64,000 nucleotides of DNA from Diplolepis rosae (lineage: Eukaryota; Arthropoda; Insecta; Hymenoptera; Diplolepididae). The stretch spans positions 186,001 through 250,000 of the forward strand of contig JAPYXD010000744.1 in the NCBI GenBank assembly GCA_030998225.1, given 5' to 3'. Shown in pieces: positions 56,184 through 64,000 of this stretch (the stretch's first letter is position 1; each line of letters opens with the position of its first letter). Both the position numbers and the translations under genes were made by a program. Below the pieces are notes generated by a model that was not told the DNA's origin, ran no database searches, and saw only the letters and a program-made list of their open reading frames with translations.

Positions 56184-57055
56184 TCAGGTGTACAAATAAG
56201 TTTCCACCGTTTGACAAAAGTTGGCGTCACCAGTAAGTTTTGGTTGAAATTGGCAGATGTAAAGCATCACTGTATCGTGTGAGCTCTCGGTGTATGGTTG
56301 GTGAGGGATTCCCCGGGTGACTGTTCTCCCGTTCTCCCTTGCTCCTTTGCGACGAGTTCGGGTGCGATTGCCCGCTTGGGACACTTCTCGCTCTGCTGTG
56401 ATCGACCGCGAGCTCCGGTTGCCTGTTGCTTATTTGCTGGCTCTCTATTGCTGCTTCCCGCTTGCTGGGTTTCTCATTTGGCTTTGACTATATTTTGAAG
56501 GATTTGCTATTATTATATTCGATATGGCTATTTGCAGAATTGCAAGCTGCCACAACCAAGAAGAAGAAGAAGAAGAAGTAAAGCATCACTGTCCTAAGGT
56601 TGGACATCTGTCAGCACCATAGACTTGAAATATTAGTGAATTTTTATCAGTATAATATATTCTTTTGTGTACGAAAATGTCGAGTTTTGAACCGAATAAG
56701 CGACATTTGCGGGAATTTTTTATTTACTTCTTCAATTTGAAGAAATCTGCAGCTGAGGCGCATCGATTGCTTGTAGAAACATATGGTGAGGCTGTCTTAT
56801 GTGAGAGAAGTTGTCGTGAGTGGTTTCAAAAGTTTAAGAAAGATGAATTTGACATCGAAGACAAAGAACGTAGCGGAAGGCCGAAATCATACGAAGACGC
56901 GGAATTGGAAGCATTATTGAATCAAGATTCGCCCCAAACGCAAGAAGAACAAAGAAGAATGGAAAATACTTCGAATAAAACATAAGGTTCCGTTATTTCA
57001 CAATAAATGCCCAATTTTTGATAAAAAAATGGCGGAAACTTATTTGTAGACCTGA
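56184..57055 (+). mobile_element. Deleted mariner carrying a SINE-like insert
   Basis: Termini TCAGGTGTACAAATAAGTTT and AAACTTATTTGTAGACCTGA are inverted repeats, with TA at 56182-56183 and 57056-57057. The paralogous repeat at ~62450-62480 lacks it, showing the empty site. Transposase from ~56677: MSSFEPNKRHLREFFIYFFN then AEAHRLLVETYGEAVLCERS, CREWFQKFKKDEFDIEDKER, SGRPKSYEDAELEALLNQD (both helix-turn-helix motifs). The catalytic half is deleted. Without the insert it is ~553 bp. Confidence 0.9.
56274..56577 (+). mobile_element. SINE-like retroinsertion, 304 bp
   Basis: Flanked by a perfect 15-bp duplication GTAAAGCATCACTGT (56259-56273 and 56578-56592) and ending in (AAG)n, the marks of target-primed insertion. 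The body is GC-richer (CCCGGGTGACTG, CCGCGAGCTCCGGTTGCC) and has no long frame or homologue elsewhere in the window. A SINE or a truncated processed transcript; the RNA origin was not identified. Confidence 0.75.
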
Positions 57056-57819
57056 TAAATTAAAGAGAAAAATATACATCTGTTAAAAAAATGTAGCGAT
57101 TTATATTTGTAGATCTTTTTGTAGAAAACAAGTTTGTGTGATAACTTTTAATTCATGTTTCGTATAATTTAACTGGAAAATGGAATTTAGATATTGACTT
57201 TTTTCAAGTTTTAACATACTGTAAAATTCCTAATTTCAAACCGTTTTTTTCTGACTCAGGGATCTTAAAACGTAAAGATGTGATGAAACTTCCAAAAGTG
57301 ATTTTTCACATAAAACCAATACCTTCTCATATGATAAGAATGTAAAAAGACGCTTTATCCTAATAAATTATTTTTATAATAAATCATTTCGTAATACGTA
57401 AATTATAAATTTAAAATACAAATTTTCGCATGTAATACTTTTCAAATACGCGTTGAAGTTTTGATTACGATTATATAATGATATAACTAAATTTGATTAT
57501 AATTTTAAATATTTTATTATAATTATTTGATGAACAAAGTACATTATTTATTAAATAAAATTATTTGTGAATATTAATTTCTATATTTCGCGGCAAATAC
57601 TAATTCATAGAATTAACTACATATTTACTAGCCAATGTTGTGTATTGAAGATGACACACCTCCTGAATTGTTATTATCACTGGAAACCGGCAGCAGTAAC
57701 GATGATTCATTATTAAGTTCAAATAAGGTCAGTAAAGTCATTTTAATAGAGAATAGTGTTTGGAAAGCATTTTGCGGATAAGAAGTTGTGATTCTGAAAA
57801 AATTTTATTTTTTTTTGAC

Positions 57820-57949
57820 ATGGGAAATCTGGATTTGCCAGTTAATGTTTTTTTAGAAAATCCGAATAATTCTTTTCGTCAAGTTAACGTGACTCCAGAC
57901 AAAAGGACTGTTACTCCTAATTCTTTGAACTGCAGAATTTGTCATGAAG
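57820..57949 (+). CDS. MARCH gene coding exon 1
   Basis: MGNLDLPVNVFLENPNNSFR through SLNCRICHE. Donor GAAG|GTAATG at 57950; one base carried over. Confidence 0.75.
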
Positions 57950-60900
57950 GTAATGGCCATTGTCAGTTGCCTATTTTAATGAATTAGCGATTTTAAATTT
58001 ATTTAGTCATTAGTACTACGTATAAATTACTCAAGAAGTTAAAAGACAAGTGCAAACATTGAGTGCATGTAATTTGAATAATAATTTTAAATCAGTATTT
58101 ATTCTGTAAATTATTTTTTTCATAACTATTAAATTAATCTATTACATATGTCAACATTTATTTGATTTAGATGAAAGTGCTGGAGAATTGATTGATCCTT
58201 GTGAATGTTCTGGATCTTTGAAATTTGTACACACTAATTGTTTGGAAAAATGGTTAGCAGTCTCTAATAAAGATAAATGTGAAATTTGTAAATACACTTT
58301 CTCCATTCAAAAGAAGGATAAACCTTTTAACATAGTAAGTATTAGATCTATTCAAACTGATTAAATAACTTTTTGTTCGAAGAAAAATTGTGTGATCATT
58401 ATAGTTATAATTTTTTATATAATTATTCATTCAATTTGAAAGCTTCTTAAAATCCTCACATAAAAACAAATTTTTTTTCCTGTCCCAATAAAACTTTTTT
58501 TTGAATCAACCAAAATTTTTGTTGGAAGAGCAAACAAAATTTGTAGGCTGTATATCAAAAATTCGTTTGCTAATACATCACATTTTCTTCTTCCGTGTAT
58601 TTGTTAGAATTGAATTTATAAAGTGACTTACTCTCTGAATCTAGATTCGTCAATATTAACTACTTTAAAGTAAAATTGACTCATGAATTAACATGAATGC
58701 GTTTACTTTCAATTAATAAGAAATTAATTGAAAATAAAATGTCCGAAAATGTAAGACTGGCCTGCGGCGTCCCAAAGGCTATCCTGGGGGTATCAGGGAT
58801 ATCTGTGAAAATTAGCGGGATATACTAAGAGGTAAAATTTAGATATATCACTGGTACATCCAGGGATATTCATGGGACCATTTTGGGATATACAAATATC
58901 CCACGTGGGATAACCTTAAATTTTTTATTATCCAGAATATCCCACGTGAGACATTTTAATGTCCTAAAATCGTCTTATTAACATCTTGGGATATCCTGGA
59001 ATATACAAGTGATATCAAAATTTCCACTTCGTAGGACATCTCATTAATTCCCTATAGAGATCCCTGAGATATCGCTGGGGTATCCTGGGAAAATGGGACA
59101 TGCCTCGAAATCCCATTGGTACCCTTATTGCTATAAAGCTAATAAGTAAAAATTTTACTTTGAATTAGTTAAATTCACTTATTAATCAGGTAAACGTTAC
59201 TATATAAAAATTAGTAATGTATCTCTGTAATTAAGGGGTGCACATGATTAAAAATTTTTTCCATCCAGATATCTCTACACTGAGAAAAAAGATTCTTAGA
59301 TCCAAAGAAATGTATTTAATTGATTCCATTTCTTTGTATCAAACAATTCGTTACCCAATTCAATTAAATATTTTTTAGAAGCATGAAACGCGTGCTTTGA
59401 TTCAAAGAAATAATTTATTTGATAGGCATTTCTTCAATACAAAGAAATATTTCTTTGCTTGTGAATGTGAGCGAATTAACTCAACCAATTCATTTCTTTG
59501 AAACTAAGTACCTAGTTTATTTGAATCTTGTTTTCGCACTCAAAGAAATATTTATTTGATTCAATAAGTCCTATTTTTTTAATTCAACAAGACGTATTTG
59601 AATCAAATAATTTATCCATGGATGAATCAAGCTTTAGGTTTTCTTGAATCAAGGAAATATTTATTTAATTGAGGCATTCATTAATTAATTTAGGAAGATA
59701 TTTATTCGATTCAAAGAGTTGATAAATGTATATCAATGTAACGTTTTTTTATATGAATAAAATATTGTGTTTACATAAATATATATTTCTTTAGTTGAAA
59801 GAAATGTTTTTTGTGAACAGTAGAATGGAAGAATTCATTCAAAAATGAACATTTATTTAAAAGAAAACAATATTTTGTTGAAATGACTGCAAGTACTTTC
59901 AGTTTAAATAAATAATTTCTTTTATATAAATGTTTGGCATCATTGTTACAATTGTCAATCTTTTTGAACTTTCAACATATTTTGTAGAATTAAATTTTTA
60001 TTAGATTTCTCCTAGGAAATATCCGCCTACATTATCAATATAAAATAATTTAAACCAAAAAAACCAATTTTTTAAAAGAAAGAAATATTTTTTTGAAAAA
60101 ACTGTAGATATTTTTCGTTTAAAACATTTGTTTATTTAATTTAAAGGTTTGCCATATTTGTTATGATAACATATTTTTTAAACTTGAAACATATTTCATA
60201 TAATTAAATGTTTATTGGATTCCTCCTAGAAAATATTCGCTTGCATTATGAATATGGAATAATTTAGACCAAACAAACCATTTTTTCAAAGAAAGAAGTA
60301 TTTTTTCGGAAAAACTGTGGTATTTTTCGTTTATAAAATTTGATTATTCCATTTAAACGTTTGGCGTAGTTGTTATGATTACATGTTTTTTAAACTTGAA
60401 ACATATTTTCTATAGAATTGAAAATTTATCATTCCCGTTCTAAGAAACATTCGCTCTCATTATCAACTTGAAATGTATCATTCCAAACAAATATTCGTCC
60501 CACCGTAGTATCCATTTTTTTCTATATTCAACTGTTTGTCATAGTTGATATAAACATACATATACATACTTTCAAATGTGAAATATATTTCATAGGGTTG
60601 AAGATTTATCAGTCTCTTCAAAGGAAATATTCGTTTTGATTCACAATATCAAATATATCATTTAAAACTTAATTCAATTATAATTACTTTTTTATTTTTC
60701 ACTTAGGTTTTTTAAATTCAATTGATTTTACAAAAATTCAAACAGCAAAAGTCTTGATAAATTTATAACATAAAATCTCAAAAATCTACACAAGATTTAG
60801 ATTTTACATAAATTTCTTAGGAACAATAATAATTTGGAATTCACAATTGTATAATTTATATTTTGAAACTATACAACACAGAAAATAAAAGAATTTCCAT

Positions 60901-62811
60901 TTAAATGTTTTTACACAAGATTCTTGTTTATATTAATGTAATTTTTGAATATATATTTTAAAATTTAGTTTCATTAAACTTCATACGTATAGTTATAATA
61001 AAAATGTATACTAAATATTAATTAATAATTATATTATATATTTATCAATAATCATAATTATAATAATTTAAAAAAATATTTTATGATTAATTTATAAAAA
61101 TAGTTGATTTATTTTTACTTGAGTGAGGCTCAAAAGCTCTAGTCACGACACATTTCTCTCACAAGCTGTGAATAACTCTTGCAGTCACTATATAAGAAAG
61201 TTCCAAATTTACGTCTCAGGATTGTAAGCGAGCGGGTGCGTGATTCGACGAAAGCGTATCGTCCTATATATAAGTTTTAGTTATTAGGTTTATATTTGCG
61301 AATTTTTATATTTAAGTGTATTTGTGATAGAAAATATGATTGGCTGCGACTGAATGGTGTGAATGTAATTGTATGATGTTTATATATGTATGTATCGGAT
61401 GACAAATGACAGGTTCGAGGTAAGAATTTTTTTGTTATTTAAGAGAACCATGACAACGTTTATACTTGACTCCTTACAATTCATGAAGTTTATATTACTT
61501 TAAATTTAAGAAATATTTCTTAAATTTCAAAACACGTTTATTCATATCAGTAACATCTTTTTGACACAAATCTCTAACTTACCATAGGCAATATTATCGT
61601 TCTTTGCATCCATTATTACTCAATACACTTTACTACTTGACCATTTTAAACAGTAAATCACATCTTCGGAGCAAATAATTATTTAATCCTACCAAAAATT
61701 ATCTCCTCATTTCAAAGAAATATTTCTCTCAATTTACAATTCGCTCATTACAAACAAGGAATCAGATATTGGAATGGAAAACAAATTTACTTGAACCAAT
61801 GCAAATTTTTTTGAATTAATGTATTGTTTCTTTGAAGATGCATCACATCATTTTACATCAAAGAATTCACTTCTCTTATCAAATAATTGCTACACAATCT
61901 TAATAACATATTTATTCAATCTAATGAATATTTAATAGTACTAGAAAAACATTTTTTTGCTTTAATTATTCATTTTTTAAAGACAATAAAAATATTTCTT
62001 TGATCTAAAAAAATATTTAATCGTCACCATCCAGCTCAACCATTTATTTGAATCAAAGAAATATTCTTTGATTCGAATATTCTTTTTTCTCAGTGTAAAA
62101 GAAAAAACAAGCGTTAACTTTAATTTTTATTATTTTTGATTTTCAATATTTAAAATTTAAACATAAAAAATACATTCTTTAAAAAAATGTCTCAATGAAG
62201 ATTTTTAGAGCTCATTCATGCAAATAATTTTCCATTTTAACGTTTTTTCGTATCTTACATATTTTGTTTAGAAAATGGAATTTTTAAATTTTAATCGTAT
62301 TTTGTGGAATTGAAACAAAAAATATACATTTTATGAGAAACTGTGTCAGACAAAATTTTTTAGACCTTATTGAATTAAACAATTTTACATTCTTACGTTT
62401 TTTCGTATTTCACATATTATTGTTAAAAAATTAAATTTTGGATTTTCAATAGTATTTTTGTAAATTAATAAAAACAATATACATCTTATGAAAAAATGTT
62501 GCGATTCAAACTTGTAGATCTTTATGTTAAAAACAATTTTTTTTGAAACAATTATTTTGAGCATAATTTTAAAAAGTAAGATAGTCTCTGTTACAGTGGT
62601 GGAAGGCAAGAAGTATTTATGGATCAAAGGGAATTACTGCTGATTTAATTTGTTTGTTGATATTGACACCTCTTTGTACAGCAGCTACCTATTTATGTGG
62701 ACTGGGTGCCATAACATTCACACGTCTGGCAATTTGGGAAAGCGTTGGATTATTACTTCTATGCTGTATGCTCATTACCACCTATTTTTTATGGATGTTC
62801 ATCACAGTAAG
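57820..62811 (+). CDS. RING-CH (MARCH-type) membrane E3 ubiquitin ligase, three coding exons seen
   Basis: Coding exons 57820-57949, 58171-58334 and 62597-62811 join in phase. N-terminal ~38 residues, then the RING-CH finger (C4HC3): CRICHEDESAGELIDPCEC, SGSLKFVHTNCLEKWL, KCEICKY, with all eight ligands. Next a linker (KKDKPFNIWWKARSIYGSKG) and two membrane segments, ADLICLLILTPLCTAATYLC and VGLLLLCCMLITTYFLWMF, separated by a short loop. This is the MARCHF2/3 layout: an endosomal or ER membrane ligase that ubiquitinates membrane proteins with an E2. The C-terminal tail is missing. ATG 57820 has G at +4. An upstream ATG at 57636 (MLCIEDDTPPELLLSLETG) opens another frame that I cannot join without a very short intron; it may be a uORF or the true first exon. 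Confidence 0.85.
58171..58334 (+). CDS. MARCH gene coding exon 2 (RING-CH core)
   Basis: Acceptor TTTGATTTAG, then DESAGELIDPCECSGSLKF to KKDKPFNI. Donor ATA|GTAAGT at 58335, phase 0. Confidence 0.85.
58740..59110. repeat. GGGATAT-rich palindromic repeat in intron 2
   Basis: Many GGGATAT/ATATCCC motifs in both directions (ATATCCCACGTGGGATA at ~58900, ATATCCCACGTGAG at ~58950). ACATCTCATTAATTCCC and CCTGGGAAAATGGGACATG mark one end. Probably an old MITE; boundaries unclear. Confidence 0.45.
59278..62095. mobile_element. CACTG-terminus element in MARCH intron, 2.8 kb
   Basis: Termini CACTGAGAAAAAAGATTC and rc-matching GAATATTCTTTTTTCTCAGTG, each flanked by TA (59276-59277; 62096-62097). The ends are rich in TTGATTCAAAGAAAT units; the middle (60000-60700) repeats a ~230 bp pattern (TTAAACTTGAAACATATTT). 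A TATA-like CACTATATAAGAAAG lies at ~61176. No transposase frame seen. Related motif units occur at 14224-14625. Confidence 0.6.
62100..62560. repeat. Dispersed repeat fragment before MARCH exon 3
   Basis: Part of the family at 33945-35338 and 55620-57350. Contains the uninterrupted TA site at ~62472 corresponding to the mariner insertion at 56184. Confidence 0.7.
62597..62811 (+). CDS. MARCH gene coding exon 3 (two membrane segments)
   Basis: Acceptor GTCTCTGTTACAG, phase 0, WWKARSIYGSKGITAD to FLWMFITVR. Donor AAG|GTATTT at 62812 preferred, since it keeps the Val-Arg expected before the tail; ACA|GTAAGG at 62806 is an alternative. Confidence 0.8.
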
Positions 62812-63980
62812 GTATTTTCTGTTTTAAAAATAATATTTTCTCTTTCTATTTTACTTAAATTTAATTAATGTGAATTTAAATACATCAATTAAACAGGTAC
62901 ACAAAAAAGTGTATAGTAGGGGAGAGTCTCCGGTTGTGGGCACAGTTTTGTTTTTGATCCATAATTTTTCTTTGAGTCCATATTATGCGGAGATATGAAT
63001 ATCAATGGAGAGTTAGAGGCCTTAGCCTTTAGCTAACTGTTTGCTAAACTAACTAAGGTAAAAGCACCAATAGCCGGACGGTACCCAATAGCCGGACAGA
63101 GCCATGGATTTTTCTCAAAATTAGAGATTTACGAATCACTTATCGCTATTTTGGTGTACCGTATACAAACCTCGAAACGTACACCTTAAAAAAGTGAAAA
63201 ATTTGTTGAATTAGAAATTAAAACTTCGCCAAGAAAAAAAAATTTCTCTACTGAAGCACAAGGCTGGTTGAAATGTAGCGAAATCTGTTCTATAAACAAA
63301 CTGACACGTTGTCTTTGTTAAGCAAATAACATTTACATTTACCCTCATTTTTCATTTTAATACGTGTTACACTGAAGTCAAATGCTTTATCTACATCATA
63401 ATATTTTTCAAAATTAAAAAAAATTTTACTTTAATTAAATATTCTAAATCTGGTTATTAAGTCAATGAATATTCGTTTTGCCTAATAACGGAACGCGTGT
63501 CCGGAGTTACATTGCACTTATTTTGTTTTCGCTCTAGTCACCGGACGAAAAGGTTATTACAAAAACGAATGCGAATTTTAAAAAGTGCTGTTGATATTTT
63601 CGAGAAATGTGGTAAGTATTTGATTGTTTTCAGTTCATAGAAGATATCTATCTGATAAAATATTAGGTAAATTACTTTAAACATAGTTTAATTAGTCAAA
63701 TATGAAATGCAACCTCAATTGACATTTGACGTTTATTTTCTTGTTGATTTTACATTGAGAACAATGAAAATATGGATTTCAGAGTGAAATTTCCCCACTT
63801 TTGTATCTTTTTGAATGATAATTTTCAATAATAATGATAAAGTATGATTGGTAATGAATAATTTTTTAAAGAAATAATGTTTGAATTATGGATTTCCTGA
63901 AAATCTGATATTTTGAGAAAGTATTTTCATTTTAACATATGTATTTTCTGGGTTTTATGTATTTGGTGTCTTTATTATAG
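62812..63980. other. MARCH intron 3 (inferred); repeats only
   Basis: Contains CACCAATAGCCGGACGGTAC followed at once by CCAATAGCCGGACAG near 63067-63105, and GCTCTAGTCACCGGACGAAAAG near 63530. No coding. Confidence 0.45.
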
Positions 63981-64000
63981 ATCATGGAAAAAGTGTCAGA
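63981..64000 (+). CDS. Possible start of MARCH exon 4
   Basis: After the acceptor TTTATTATAG, phase continuation gives R-S-W-K-K-C-Q, roughly where MARCHF2/3 tails have a basic, Trp-containing stretch. The window ends here. Confidence 0.3.

Larger units (their letters stand above)
55620..57350. repeat. Dispersed repeat (family of 33945-35338), with insertions
   Basis: Shares CGCGCTTCGCGCG, AAGTTTATTTCTTGTAATTTGATACTG, and the end CACATAAAACCAATACCTTC with 33945-35338, and the TTTTCAATAGTATTTTT part with 62100-62560. A mariner lies within it at TA. Confidence 0.7.

Noticed and set aside
61140..61400. Independent gene promoter in the MARCH intron
   Set aside because: The TATA-like sequence lies inside a transposon-like element and is not followed by a coding frame; mentioned only as a possible intronic start.
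1..64000. CRISPR arrays, bacterial operons or phage genes
   Set aside because: Introns, poly(A) LINEs and transposon types show a eukaryotic genome; the tandem repeats lack spacer structure.

Overview
This window is repeat-packed, AT-rich eukaryotic DNA. It carries spliced genes, poly(A) retrotransposons, mariner, hAT, Harbinger and THAP-type transposon relics, and a nuclear copy of an AT-rich arthropod mitochondrial segment in which TGA reads as Trp, ATA as Met and AGA as Ser. It is most simply an insect genome. Hymenoptera is my guess from the repeat types and mitochondrial style, but it is not proven.

Host-like genes are few. The clearest is a RING-CH (MARCH family) E3 ubiquitin ligase on the + strand. 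Its coding exons are at 57820-57949, 58171-58334 and 62597-62811, and a possible fourth starts at 63981. The 4.3 kb intron before the third exon is filled with repeats. Other exon-sized candidates are a terminal exon at 45-168 (+), an acidic first exon at 739-903 (-), a SAP-like exon at 4734-4972 (+), and THAP zinc-finger first exons at 25659-25898 (-) and 46149-46580 (-).

Layout. 1-7.6 kb: an inverted repeat, a four-copy alternating palindromic array carrying a repeated exon-like segment (1147-4594), and a hairpin MITE. 7.7-12.7 kb: R1-clade-like LINE copy A (+). 12.7-14.7 kb: a Penelope-like fragment with a hammerhead-ribozyme-like core, then a THAP/P-type transposase 3' relic. 15.0-20.4 kb: LINE copy B (-) with an 11-bp target duplication. 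20.4-22.0 kb: a foldback MITE and the mitochondrial insert (ND6 and start of cob). 23.7-27.5 kb: a TA-flanked MITE, THAP relics, a non-autonomous Harbinger and a hairpin. 28-39 kb: two mariner halves outside a 9 kb palindrome with 1.4-1.5 kb arms, whose loop holds a broken hAT transposase. 39-46 kb: another foldback, a tRNA-like sequence, a mariner interrupted by LINE C, a second LINE RT fragment and a Tc1/mariner-like relic. 48-55 kb: a MITE, a ~124-bp satellite and a 5.5 kb piggyBac-like composite holding LINE D and a second hammerhead-like motif. 55.6-57.3 kb: a dispersed repeat holding a deleted mariner, itself holding a SINE-like insert with a perfect 15-bp target duplication. 57.6-64 kb: the MARCH gene.

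There is no operon or pathway logic here. The story is nested insertion. Several events can be ordered because an uninterrupted copy, or exact target duplications, lie in the same window.
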